Source: Mesodorylaimus sp. YZB2_4 (lineage: Eukaryota; Nematoda; Enoplea; Dorylaimida; Dorylaimidae). From it: a stretch of DNA of 64,000 nt. Every line of letters begins with the position of its first letter. Position 1 is the stretch's first letter. Shown in pieces: positions 31,595 through 43,369 of the stretch. Under the pieces are notes generated by a model. That model did not search any database, was not told the origin of the DNA, and saw only the letters and a list, made by a program, of their open reading frames with translations. The stretch covers positions 124,001 through 188,000 of the forward strand of contig JASANH010001708.1 of assembly GCA_030248295.1 (NCBI GenBank). The letters run 5' to 3'. The position numbers and the translations under genes were made by a program.

Positions 31595-34500
31595 CTAATT
31601 CCATATTTTAAGGAAACTGTCCCATGATCCCGTGCACACGGCCATACCATCCTCGGTCACGCCCAGACAGCTGACCCGGTTATCGTGGCCGGCTAAAACG
31701 CCGGCGCGCTCTTGCCGCATGCTATCCCACACGTTGCAATTGAAGTCGTCGTAGCCGGCGAATAATAAACGGCCCGATTTCGAGAATGACACAGACGTTA
31801 TGCCGCAAATGATATTATCGTGCGAATACATGGCCAGCTCTTGATCGGCTCGAATGTCGAACAAACGGCAAGTGGCGTCGTCGGAGCCGGTGGCGAACGC
31901 ACTTCCGTTCGGGAAAAAGGTGACCGCGTTGATATCCGATTCATGTCCGGGGAATGTCTGCTTACACATGCCGTCTCGTATATCCCATAATTTTGCCGAC
32001 GCATCGCACGCGCCGCTTACGAAACAACGATTATCCGGCGCCACTGATAACGACATCACGTCGCCCGTGTGCCCAGCGAACATCGTGCACTGTTGTCCTG
32101 TCTCGATATCCCATAACGCACTACAACAGGACACATCACCATTACACATTCCCCCTACACCCCTTCCACCAATCGCACACTATTGCTAGGACACCCCTTT
32201 CCCACCTACCTCCACCCTCAAACTATTGACATCCACTTTAATCCTTGCCAGATTAGAGCGTAGGAGCGCAGCACGCATTTTTGACCGCGCCCAGCAAAGG
32301 GCACCAGCAGTCCGTATTCACCTACATAAATTACAGTAAGTAATTTACTGAGTCTTTTCAATTGGACTTACTCCCATTTCTTGTCTCCTAAATTACTCTA
32401 AGCCAGTCACTCGTCAATGGTTTTCCTTCCTGTCGCCATCTATGCCCTGCATCATCTCCATGTCCTGTTTTTCGTCCTCTACATCCTGGTGGCATTTACT
32501 TACGAGAAAAGCCAAGCTATCTCGCCAAAGCTCTCCTCGCTTTCGATTCTTGCCTGGAAACAGATGGAATCCGCCGCTTTTGACCGTCACTCACAACTAG
32601 ACTACAGCGCTTCCATTTGCACGCATCCACGAAAAAAACGCAGAGCCAACCGCATGATGCCATTTTAGGCAAAACGACGCAAAGGAAACGAATACCGAGC
32701 AAATTTTTCTCCGTGGTTCACATACATGTGCACGCTAGAATCTTTCTCGCTCCTCGATTTCTACGCAGCCGCTTATCGATCGACATCGCCGCAAAAAGAA
32801 ACGTTTTTTCTGCTTACGACGCCTGCGCCAGAGTCTTTCCGACCACGGCCCCAGACCGACAAGGCCTACTTCGTGTTGGGCCAATAGAGCTCTTTATAGC
32901 GATTCTTCACGGCTTAGCCCAGTACGCCCCTAGTGCGACTCTAAATCACTCAGACATGTGACAAGACGACTGACGAGACGTCGGCCGAGCAAGCAGGAAA
33001 GGTGAGATCCGTCAATGCTGAACACACCAACCAAGCCCGACGAACGCATCCAGGTCAAGACGTAAAACTTCCCGTCTGGAGCTTGCTTTGACGTTATAAG
33101 ACTCAAACTAGATCCAGTAATTACCTCGTAACAAGCTGACTGAAGTACGCACGCCAGCACCAAGCATCATCGCTCAGTTCGTCATACTTATACATCTCCA
33201 TGGACAAGTCCCGCCGATCATATTCAAAACAGCGACTATCGCTAGTTCTACTCAAAGCGATGAAGTGACAAGGACGACTACCAAACTGATCAAGATCCTT
33301 CCTCTGACCAATACACAGTGGGATTACTTTCCTTGCTGTGGCGGGCACCATCTCCTTCAGTAATGCCTATTCCAGTATTCGTCCTATGCAGCATTGTTCA
33401 CAGGTGCGCACACTGGACTTATGTTGCCTATCACGTCGCATCAGACGCGACTAATTCGCCAAGGCGCGTTGTAGCATTGAGCGAAGCAGTCGGTCGAATG
33501 TCCAACGCTAGTCTCTCCGACTGCCCACCGAAGCTGCAACGATGCTCGTCGTTGCCGGTCCCTGAAATCCTTCGCAGCTAGGTCGGGCCTCCTCGCTTCC
33601 CTTTCCCCCTTTTTCTCTCTCGGAAAGGGCCCGCCTGATCAATAATAATTTAGCGTCGTCTACGCGAAGACATCGCTCCGGGCTTAGCAGAGAAACTGCA
33701 CAGACCTTCGAGCGTGCAGCAACAGCCGGGTGGCGACAGCGGAGGCGCAAGGGATGATTTCGCTAGCTGCTAGCTAACCCTCCGTCCGTCCTCCCTTAGA
33801 CTAGAAGACTCCGACACCGCCTACATCGACTATACAGTGCCGACTCACGAGCGACGAGCCTAGACGCAGAAAGAACGAATCGGAACATGCGTGAAGGATG
33901 AAGCCCAAGAAACTCGAGGTGCGTTAAACTCTCCGAAAACAAAACTTGTCCAACAAGACGCTTGGAAACAAACGCCTTTTCATTCCTAATCTCGTAGTGC
34001 CCCTCAAGACGAGAAAGCGCCACTACTACTACTAACAGTGGGGCAAATGACGGTTACATTTTTAAAAGCAATTACGCAAACGAAAACAAAGCCCGGACTA
34101 CCTGCGCCAAAAATAGCCCTCCCTGGTAAGCGTAGGCGTGCCACGTTCTCAAGTGCGGGGGTCGCAGGCTCCATCAACTATTTAAAAGAACCCCAAGCAG
34201 ACAATAGCAAGCTTACCAAGTCATGTCCCCGCTCGAAGTGACAATTTGGTTGTCATCAAGAAATCTGCAGCACGATAGATATCCAGTATGACCGGGCAAC
34301 TCTCGGGATACGCGTACGTTTCCTTCTCGCGTTTTCAACGAATATATGGAGCAAATATTATCGAGACCACCGCACGCAACGTAATTGCCCGATGGAGCAT
34401 AGGCGCACGTCATTACCCAACTCGATCGGAGAGGAATGGCGTGCACTTTATTCGTCGTATACGAATCCCACACGATCAACTTGCCGTCTTGACTAGCCGA

Positions 34501-34713
34501 TACGAGATTTCGACTATCGCTGGCCCAATGCATGGCGTAGATTTTCGCCAAGTGACCACGTAACGTACGCCGAGTGCGCATTTGAATACGCCCGATCGGT
34601 TCCATATTGTTGGCCACGGACGCCAGTGTCGTGTCATTGGCCGCCTTCCTCGCCTCCCTGATCTGACTCTTGAGCTGTTCAGCTTCTTGCCGCAGTGCAT
34701 CCAATTCACTCAT
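31595..34713 (-). CDS. GNB1: Guanine nucleotide-binding protein beta subunit (GNB1/GPB-1 type)
   Basis: Two exons, 34217-34713 and 31595-32120, join in phase 2 to give exactly 340 aa, the canonical Gbeta length. [20 protein letters not shown] is the N-terminal coiled coil that binds Ggamma. Seven WD repeats follow with hallmark strings such as [102 protein letters not shown] and the terminal [11 protein letters not shown]. It is the most conserved protein in the window. It acts at the plasma membrane with Galpha and Ggamma downstream of GPCRs. The single 2,096-bp intron is far larger than others here and contains no gene I recognise. Confidence 0.97.
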
Positions 34714-36209
34714 GATGATCTCTTAGAATTGTCCTTGCCGTCGTCAAAATAAATGGAAAATTTAGACTATGATAAGTCGAACAAAGGCTTCCGCAATCGG
34801 ACGTTGCAATATAATGCGACTATTCTCTTTGATTCTTGTCCAGGCACGTTAGCGATTCCAAACAGCTCACTCCCTGAAAATAGGAAAACCATAAATAAGT
34901 GCCCACAATTTTTTACCAACTATCATAACTACGGACTAGAATGTGCATGCACAACGGCAAATGCCAAATCCAAATAACATACCGTTTCAAAAATGCAAAT
35001 TCCAATTTTATCCTTGTTGCACATAGAAAAAACCGACTTCGAATTCGTAAGGCTTCTCGAAAGTATGAAAATTCTTCACTGACCGATTCGATCAATTGAT
35101 CAATCGTCGCACTAGGGCTCGCCGATCCCAAGGTAAGCACTGTGCGGACCGATATTCCTTTGCGAAATGACCGTTTTTCGAAAACGGTAGGCAATAAGCG
35201 GCCGTGTAGTCAAAACGTGAAAGTCAACTTAGTCGTTGAAAACCAGTTTCGTCGGTCGATCAAATTCAAACCGGTTTGTAGATAGAAATTGTTTGACGAG
35301 CCGTTTCCTACCCCAAATCTGCAGGAAGCAAATATATACTAGGCGCGGCCGTGACACCTTCTTCGAGAGGATTTTTCGAGGCCTTTTTCGAGCGTAAATA
35401 AGAAAATGATTTTGGCGTAAAAATATTATCTTCACTCGATGGCAACGACGATGATGAAAATTCTCCAATGCTTATAACGTGTTCTTGGTGAAATGGGACC
35501 AACTAGCTAACGTTTATCGACCGGCTGCCTGGTGCAATGGAAATGGTCCAGGATGGACAGCGGATAAAGTGCCACTGGGTCTCGCACAGAAATCCACCGC
35601 GCCGCCGATAACACGAAAGCGGGAATTTAAAAAGTCATGCACGATGTTTGTGTGGGCCTGATAAACATTTCCTTTCAAAGACACAAGGCGGTAAGGCAGG
35701 CACAATAAGGCATGCCTTTCGTGAGTGTAGAGCTTTAAGACCTGAAACATGAATATGTGTGTGTGTGAATACTGCAAGTAAACCTAACAGAATTATAGCC
35801 TAGATAGCCGAATATTTTATCTCTCACTTTTATAGAAATATGTGGTTTCAGCCATCGATAGTGTAGCAGTACTTTGTATCTGTCAATCGTATAGCACACA
35901 CAGGGGGACTTTATACTTGGTATATAGCCTGTAGGTTGTAGCCTATAGGCCGTAGCGTGCAGTGGATTTTCGAGTGCACATACATTTATGGACTCTACAT
36001 GGCTCACATCAGACCAAATTTGAGCCGCAACTTCAGAGGCTGACCCACCTTCTGACTGACCTTATTGTTCCGAAGAAAGACTTGCAGTGCATCACAAGTG
36101 GCTGACCATAGAAACAGTGATCCGGGCTCGTGGCCTTGGGGAGTGCACAGCGGAGTTTCGGCACCACGCTGAGAACCCAGTGTAGGCAACCAAGTCTTTC
36201 TACCTAGTC
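34714..36209. other. Intergenic upstream of Gbeta
   Basis: No gene is supported. Several minus-strand open frames (34913-35502) have Ser/Lys-rich content but no recognisable domain. Confidence 0.35.
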
Positions 36210-36290
36210 CATGGCTGAAACATCACCTTGAGGGGATGTAGCTGCCAGCTCCGTGCAGCGTATCGATTGCCAGTCGAGGTTCTGCAATAT
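36210..36290 (+). repeat. Dispersed repeat copy 3
   Basis: CATGGCTGAAACATCACC and GCAGCGTATCGATTGCCAGT match the copy at 27473-27560. Confidence 0.6.
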
Positions 36291-36480
36291 GATTCCATGT
36301 CAAAAGATCGCACGACAAAAGGGTCACATGGTATAAAAAGTCGCAAGAAACAAAACCATGAAAAACAATGAAGGTGATGACAGCGCATTTATGTCCCCCT
36401 ATAAATTTAGCTGTCGATAAAGGTTTTAGCCATTTCAGCTGTTTCTTCGAGTTAGTTTGCGATTCTATTTTTGCTGCAAG

Positions 36481-37005
36481 ATGTCTTTGGAATTCGCAAA
36501 AAGTCAGAAAGGAAAGATCAGCTTTGTTATCGAGGGCACTTATTCGGAAAGAAGCGGGAAAGCGAAAACAAAATCGATTGGAAGTGCGTGAATTTCAAAA
36601 ACAACAGGGGAACTGACGATCCCGAATGCAAATTGAGAACGGACAGGTGTCGAAGGAGCCAGGCGACCATAATCATGCCCCCGATCCAGCTAAGATAGCT
36701 GTGAAAAACGTCGTGAACAACATCAAAGATCGAGCCTCGGGAGCCCAGGAATCGACCCATCAAATTATTGCTGCAGTGACAGCTGGGTTGTCAGCTGCTG
36801 TATAAGGCCAACTTACGCCAGTTCAATGTATGAACGTACAGTGCAGAGAACACGACGGGGAGTACTCGGCGGTGTGCTTCCAAATCTTCGATCACTGGAA
36901 GATTTGATCATTCCTCCCGAATTTCAACAAACCGAAGGTGGCCAACAGTTTTTATTGCGTGACAGCGGCGAAGGTCTAAATCGAGTTATGATTTATTCTA
37001 CTCTT
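36481..37005 (+). pseudogene. Decayed FLYWCH/MULE transposon gene (older copy)
   Basis: It starts MSLEFAKSQKGK, parallel to MPLEFVNSQKGN of the copy at 46354. A stop and frame change follow within ~35 codons. Further matching blocks appear in other frames: NIKDRASGAQESTHQIIAAV and PPEFQQTEGGQQFLLRDSGE, corresponding to the other copy's KDRAAAAPEVSTQQIVAA and AEQFLIWDSG. The catalytic part is missing. It is a relic of a Mutator-like element ORF. Confidence 0.7.
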
Positions 37006-38415
37006 TTTGTTGGGACCTTTTTCCCGCGATCTTTTGACGTGTCACGCTGCAATATGAACATGAACAAGGGCATCGTGGCAAATCATGCCTATAAAAGCTG
37101 AACTTTCTGCTGATAATGTGGCAAGCAAATGATGTAGTCTGGCACAACATAGGCCGAAGCCCAGATAAAGGCAAAACTATCGCGAATGTTTCCACTCGAC
37201 ATCCACTTTGCTATCGTAGGACGTGTCATCGAGTTGAAGACACAATGAGCCCCCAGTGGTGCCTTGCTTTCTAATTTTGTGCCATACGACAAACTTCCAA
37301 GAGGTCACTATGTCAGAGCTCCATCCTATTGCACCGACATAGACCCCACCACTCGGGAACATCTACGGTATAACATTCAACAGATACTATACGGTAGATC
37401 TTTCCGAGAGATACACTGTACATAAGGACCCGTTAATGCCAAACCAAAGGACACTTATCAACAGTGTATCTAGCATCTTACACCTTTTCCAAGGGGTCTT
37501 TCAATATGGAATATTTGACAGGTCGCAATAGCTTTTTCGCGAACCAATTTGCATATTGCCACGTTGAGCAAGGCATGCCTTGTGAATGTACGAGTAGAAA
37601 TGGTTCATCATGATTGGTTGTAAGGAGCAGCTATGTTGCCATGAAAATACATGCAGAAATTTTCTCCATCCCGAGACCACCGCAAAATCTGCGTCCCCAT
37701 GCGCAGTCTATGGTGTCCAGGGTCTAGCGGAGATGCTGCTCTGTCAATCGCCGTTTAAAACTCCAGAGTCCCTTCAGCAAATTTGCAGCATCTCAGTTGC
37801 AGCAAATGTTCAACTCGCAGTCTGGTAAACTAGTTTGTGGCTGAGGCTTCGCATTTGAGTGCATAACTTCGTCTGTGATCTGTACAGTAGTAAACTAGAA
37901 ACCATATTCTATCGCCTCAGAAGTATAGAATACTGACGTGAGTCTCTGTGTCTATTCAGGCACCCAATGCGAGGCTGCCCACGGCATCGGCATCCGTAGC
38001 TCGTGCGTATCGACCAACTATATCCACCGCACTAGCTCACTTGCAAAGAAGAGGCGTTATAATTTTTTATCGACGTCTGAAAATTAATATACAAATACTT
38101 ATAACTAAGAAAAAAATTTTGGAAATGCAGAAAAATTAAAGCAGATGTATTCCTCTGCTAAAGCATGCAAGTACTGTACTTTTGTCGAAATTGTCCGTAG
38201 CGCATTAATACAAATTTCGAATTAAAAAATTATATATCACCATTTAAAATTACCCCTACAATAAACAGTTGGGCTTGGGAACTAAATATTTTCAATTTGT
38301 GGCATACTTTTTTTCCAACTTCCGTGCTAATTTTATTCCCTAATATCGATTAAACCGTTAAATCTCGAAGAAACTGAGTTTCCACCTTTCTTTACCAAAA
38401 ATCGTTGCGGTTGCA
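37006..38415. other. Intergenic, AT-rich, no supported gene
   Basis: A small inverted pair (GATACACTGT...ACAGTGTATC) lies at about 37410-37470. Otherwise nothing is recognisable. Confidence 0.35.
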
Positions 38416-38515
38416 GTACAGTACTCTCCTATCCTGCGCATTACTGGCAAAAGCGCGCGAAGTGCGTGCAATTCAACTTTCTCTGAAAATTCGATTTTCG
38501 CATTTTTCGGAATAG
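38416..38515 (+). repeat. Dispersed repeat (GGCAAAAGCGCGCGAAGTGC), copy 1
   Basis: About 90 bp, from CAGTACAGTA to TTTTCGCATTTTT, is repeated in the same orientation at 44645-44742 with few differences. Confidence 0.75.
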
Positions 38516-38551
38516 CCCTACATTGGAGAAGATACCACGCTCTGCGCTTAA

Positions 38552-38901
38552 AGGCCCGTTCAGACTTCGGTGTGTTTGTGTGATTGTGGAAGGGTGTGGT
38601 GTGATTGTGTGATTTTCCCTCCGATGGATCTTGGAAACAAGCCGGGTGTGGTTACTTCAGAGATTTGCGAAATCTCTGCACGAAACACACCACAACAATC
38701 ACACCAGTTGTGGAAGTGCTTTCCCCACCACACCAAGTTTTCGTGATTTCGCTCTCCCAGACTACCGTGTTGTCACAACCACACTTCCCCAACCCCAACC
38801 ACACTGGGCGATGTCTGCTTCTAGCGGGAAGCAAAAAACTTTCACAACCACACCTCCCCACTTCCACAATCACACAAACACACCGAAGTCTGAACGGGCC
38901 T
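38552..38901. mobile_element. Harbinger-type MITE with 41-bp TIRs and TAA target duplication
   Basis: The left end AGGCCCGTTCAGACTTCGGT and its reverse complement at the right end are identical for 41 bp (38552-38592 and 38861-38901). TAA flanks both sides (38549-38551 and 38902-38904). The 3-bp TAA duplication and AGGCC ends match the larger Harbinger element at 57383. The interior is rich in GTGTGG/CCACAC and non-coding. Confidence 0.85.
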
Positions 38902-38904
38902 TAA

Positions 38905-40516
38905 GGCGGCCAGTTGAAGTAGCCAGATACACTACCTTCTCCACAGACCAAACACACCTGCTACACTATCCTTCGAAACGCTGTGCCATGCCTGCGCTCT
39001 TGTGCTAGTCATCGTCTTGTCAGTCGAGCCGCCACAAGCGTGGTGTTGGGCCGCCGTAGAAAAAAGTTGCCTCCCCATTCCAGGTCTTCCCTGATCGTGT
39101 GGTAAATTCGACAGACCTACGTAGCGAGGCCTGCGAGCTAGGCGTCTGCCTCTTGAGCTGCTGAGCTGTGCTATCTGCCTGTGTTGCGAACAAGTACTTG
39201 TAGTGTCAAACCAGATGATCAACTGGTGGTTTCAGTTTCCACCCTGAGCGTGGTCGCTCTTTCCTACGGCTCGAAAGCACAGAAAGTAGGACGAATCAAA
39301 TCCGCACCATAGTCCATGTTTTCCACCACTAACCTTTCCTGCATAGCCGAACGCAGCGCCTCTCATGTGACGGGATGCGATCGACGTTTCATCGATGCGA
39401 TCGGTGACCGTCGGTCGGTCGCGCGCTGCTCATTCTGATCTGTTTTACAGAAGCTGCAACGTGAAAAATGCCGACGAATTTCAATTTAAAAATCACCAGT
39501 CGCATCCTAATCGCCCGCCCCCGAGTCACTGGCACTGCAATCTCATGGTCGCCATAAATGGATAGTGCCTCATCGATACACAGCCTGAATATGTGATCCT
39601 TTGCCCTCGAGTGAGCTGCACAGTGCTTGGCTATGGATAAAGTATGACATATTATTTTATCACGCCCCTGTTTTATCACTCCTATCCTCCTCGAACATGA
39701 GACGTTTCCAGCTGTTAGCTCAGATTGCATACTGCTAACAGTCCGCGAAAAATGACAGAGAATTCGAATAGGGTAGAGATCCAACCAAGGCTTGTGTCAA
39801 ACGTACAATTGGGCCGGGGCCGAAATAGCCACGATGAAGACACAGATGGCACGGATGACAGCACACGTATGTGCCTGACTTTAGCTCTGGCGCGTAGGTT
39901 GCCGCGGGCAAAGCGAAGTCTGTGTTAAATTCTGAATTTTGTCGAGGCCATAATCTTGTCCCTTAGAAAAGGATCTGCAGAACGCCCACCGATTTTTCTA
40001 TCTACTTACGTCAGATATTCGTACTCTGTCCTTAATCCACATACTTGCAATAGTTACATTCATTGTGAGCGAGCTTCACTCTTAAAAAGTGCTCTGAACT
40101 TTTGGCACCTCATTCAAGCATCATAAGACAGAGTCATTTCAGACCAGTCATATGGCGTCCTAGGCTTTCGTCCCATGTGACACATGCTCTCTGTTCAAAA
40201 AGCAAAACAAGGCTCAGGATGTAGAATCCGTATCAGCACCCAGCGTGGGGTCGACTCTGTGCTCACCCTCGTGATGTGTTGAGTCCCAGCTAATGACTTC
40301 TCCATGTTGAGAGCAATCACGAGGTGTAAATATGACGGCGAATATCTGTACAAAATAGGTTCGATGCTTATTTTGGGAGCTAATTAAGGCTATGTGACCT
40401 CTTTACATACTTTTCTCAATATAAGTGAGCCCCTCAGAAGACCCGCCAGTTTAGAACGATCTTCAAGCTTGGCTGCGATCACGTCTACCCTCGTTCTGTT
40501 TCCCGAGGCTTGAACC
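38905..40516. other. Intergenic region with a tRNA-like fragment
   Basis: Near 39127-39175, GCGAGCTAGGCGTCTGCCTCT resembles a tRNA A-box and the fragment at 4850. No gene is supported elsewhere in the interval. Confidence 0.3.
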
Positions 40517-41575
40517 ATGTACTGCTCCATTTACTCGACTCCTCTCGGTCAGTTTCATTACAATGGTTCGAAAGCATTGGATCACGAATCGAAGCCTCCA
40601 GCGCCGTTTCTCCAAATTACACCGCACGACAAAGCCGATGCAATGCGGACAAGCGAACTGGCGCACGCTATTCTGGCCACTGAAACGCGTGACGACCGAG
40701 TAAGAGATCTCGCTGTACAAACGTTTGGGTGAATAATGCAGAGGTTTTCTGTCAGGTTCAATTAGTCAGAACTCTGTTGGACCAACAAGGGGATTCATCA
40801 AGTTACGTCAACGCGCGGGACATTCGAGGCCGCACTCCCCTCATGCACGCCATTGCTATCTGCGCAGCAGATGTCATACCGATCTTGTTGGGGTGTCCTA
40901 ATGTTGATCTGATAGCCAGAGACCGATTCGGCAATACTGCTCTGATGTACGCTGTTGGTCACGGCTACGAAAATGTGGTGCGCCAGGTCCTGACCGGGCT
41001 GAAGAAGAAAGTGAAAGACGACAATCGAATCATGCTCAACTATTTGCACATGGAAAACTACGATGGCGAAATGGCACTTGGACTAGCACTGAAGGCTGGA
41101 CACGAAGAATGCGCTTTGGCATTGAGTGAATTTTTGCGGGTAGGTGTGGGAAAGTTTAACAAGGGACCAAGAGACTGAGGTACAGGCGAGTATGTTGCCG
41201 CCAAGCTTCCACCAGTAAACCATCGGAAAAGATGGGGAGGGTGTAAGGACACTATATTAGGTACAGAAGACGCATAGAGTTGCAGAGTAGGAAAAATATT
41301 CACTGACCATCGGTCATGTTAAAATAATGATTTTGAATGCTCTTTAGGAAGCTTTGAAGAAAGAAGAAAGACGCAAGAGTAGCATCGCTTACAAACTTGG
41401 ATTTGGTAAGCGATCACCGCCTTTGCCGGTGCGCAAGGCGGGCGGGCGGAAAAATGCGGTTTGGAAACCAGTGGCAAATGCGAGCATAGGCAGACGGAAA
41501 TCACTCGGTGAAGAAGATGTGGTTCTCTTTTCGACGCTGATGACGTCGAAACGAAAAAGTTCGAACACTTTATAA
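40517..41575 (+). CDS. Ankyrin-repeat protein, ANKRD34-like
   Basis: Three exons in phase 0: 40517-40699, 40756-41139 and 41348-41575 (264 aa). The N-terminal exon has AHAILATETRDDR (an ankyrin helix pair). The second exon carries two ankyrin repeats: NARDIRGRTPLMHAI and ARDRFGNTALMYAVGHGYE, then a long linker with VKDDNRIMLNYLH and a further repeat-like EMALGLALKAGHEECALAL. The last exon is basic (KKEERRKSSIAYKLGFGKR, SKRKSSNTL) and probably disordered. Repeat organisation and the basic tail resemble ANKRD34. ANKRD34 function is poorly known. The gene at 1-447 has an intron at the equivalent site. Confidence 0.75.
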
Positions 41576-41972
41576 ACCATTAAGGATTTGGTTGAAGACA
41601 GTGATGGAGAAGTTTGAACTGTCCGTGGTGATGACTACTGTATACGTACAGTATAGTGAGCGCATGTGAGACTGATCTTGTAAGAATGGCCAGGAAATAG
41701 GCTTAAGCCAACAGGGCTGCAGCAAAACCTCTTCATCGCGGCCTAAAGTCTCACGACCAGTCATAACAACTCCTGCACCTCTTCGCATCCTGTTGTTGGA
41801 GTAAAACTTCTGTCTGCGCTAGCCACCTACCGTACCGAAAATGCCAAGACTAGCTGCCGTGTGTACCTCACATACATATCATTGCAGTAACACACTACAG
41901 AATGTCAGGGCACACTGAGTCGCAGGGAACGATAAAGTGCCAGCACCAGTAGAATCAGAGTCATTCGATCAG

Positions 41973-43185
41973 TCAGCGGTACGCGCAGTAATACGCGTCC
42001 TTGTTGTAGTAATTCACCAAATAGGAATGCACTTGCACGAATCGGGGTCGGTTTGTGGGTTCAAATTCACAGCAGTCGCACAGCAAGACGTACGCGCCTT
42101 CTCGCTGCTCGCGCTCTTCCCCGACCAGCTTACATTCACCTTTCGGCGCCATTCCTAAAAAATGTTTTCGGATCATGATCATTACGTTTTCGGTCGAAAG
42201 TCAGCTCACCGCTGTAGGGTTCGCCACCGTGAGTGAAGATCTCGTAAAGAAGGATTGCGAGCGACAACAAATCGGACGCCGCTAAGAAAGAACCACATCG
42301 CTGCACCGCATGCACAACTCAAAAATTGACGACAAAACATACTCGGAAACCTGCCTTCATGTAACGATTCTGTAGCCAACCATTTCGTCGGCATGCTCAG
42401 CGATCGTTCTCGAAGAAGCCAGCAACTTTTAAACTTGTCGGCAGGGATCAAAAACCTTATTCACTTTCTATAATTTCCGTTCCTCGTTTAATCATGCGAG
42501 CCAAGCCGAAATTTGCGATTTGCACATCGAATCGGAGTTGCGTCGATTCTCTGCTATGTTTCGACGCTTTCTGACTCCCCACGGGGACTTCTTGTTCCTC
42601 AATGAGAACGTTACGAGCGACCAGATCACGATGGACAACTTTCTTTTCTTCAAGGAAATGCATTCCTTCCACCACCTAGGCCTAATTCAGTAAAATTTAG
42701 CAAAGCAGCCGAGTGCAGTTAATCGCGGAAAAACGAACTTGACGCGCTCAGCTGACGTTCATCTAGAAGTCGCTTCTCTCATGGCCCCTGCATACTAGGC
42801 GCGTGGCCGCGTGTGGGCGTGCGTGCATGGCGTGAGCGCGTGCCGGTCGGTCACGTCGCATGCCTTTCGTCGCAAGTAAGCTCGCAGCGATCCATCTTGC
42901 ATGTACTCGGTGATGCTGTAGTACGGCTCATCAGCGCTGTCTTATTTGCCTTTTTTCGTAGTCCCGCAACGCGATGTACCGACGCTCCTCTTTTCTTCTG
43001 ACTAAAATCGGAGCAGTGCATTTGAAAATCAAAAGTCACAAAAGATTTGTATTCTTACCAGCGCGAACACTGTCTTGGGCCTTGGACTTAATACCCGGCT
43101 GATTGCTTAAGGGTGGTTCTTCTTTATTCTTCGCGAAGCAGCAACCTATTCTTAATTTCGGACAACAACGCACGCACGACTGATC
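41973..43185 (-). CDS. Tyrosine-kinase-like protein, possibly a pseudokinase (N-lobe not found)
   Basis: C-lobe exons fit in phase: 42855-42936 (EPYYSITEYMQDGSLRAYLR), 42465-42675 (GMHFLEEKKVVHRDLVARNV), 42343-42408 (MPTKWLATESLHEGRF), 42210-42281 (ASDLLSLAILLYEIFTHGGE) and 41973-42154 (FEPTNRPRFVQVHSYL, stop). This is a tyrosine-kinase C-lobe. HRDLVARN is intact, but the metal-binding DFG reads NFG (IANFGLARM). The usual CW of the C-lobe reads CC and the APE motif reads ATE. A Cys-rich exon at 43059-43185 (GCCFAKNKEEPPLSNQPG) lies upstream. No glycine loop or VAIK lysine could be found between it and 42936. It is either a true pseudokinase, a decayed gene, or one with missed exons. Confidence 0.6.
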
Positions 43186-43293
43186 CTGTAGAACATAGGG
43201 CGAGGCCACGGACTTGCACAGTGAAACGCAGTGTGATGTCAAGCCTCCACGGAGTAAAGTGTAAAGGTGCTTCACGAGGTGCTTAGGGTACAT

Positions 43294-43369
43294 ACAGGGC
43301 AGTATAACATGCGCACGCGTAATACTGCCCTGTCAACTACTGGCGCGTGCGTACGCGCCAGTAGTTGAC
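43294..43369. repeat. Pair of adjacent perfect hairpins
   Basis: Hairpin 1: ACAGGGCAGTAT (43294-43305) pairs with ATACTGCCCTGT (43322-43333). Hairpin 2: GTCAACTACTGGCGCGT (43332-43348) pairs with its exact reverse complement (43353-43369) around a 4-base loop. They overlap by two bases. There is no coding content. Confidence 0.9.

Noticed and set aside
36998..37362. Retroviral or retrotransposon protein on the minus strand after the older MULE relic
   Set aside because: Several overlapping frames share Trp/Ser-rich stretches, but no polymerase, integrase or gag motif could be found.
37410..37470. MITE suggested by GATACACTGT...ACAGTGTATC
   Set aside because: The arms are only about 12 bp with no target duplication. 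Chance cannot be excluded.
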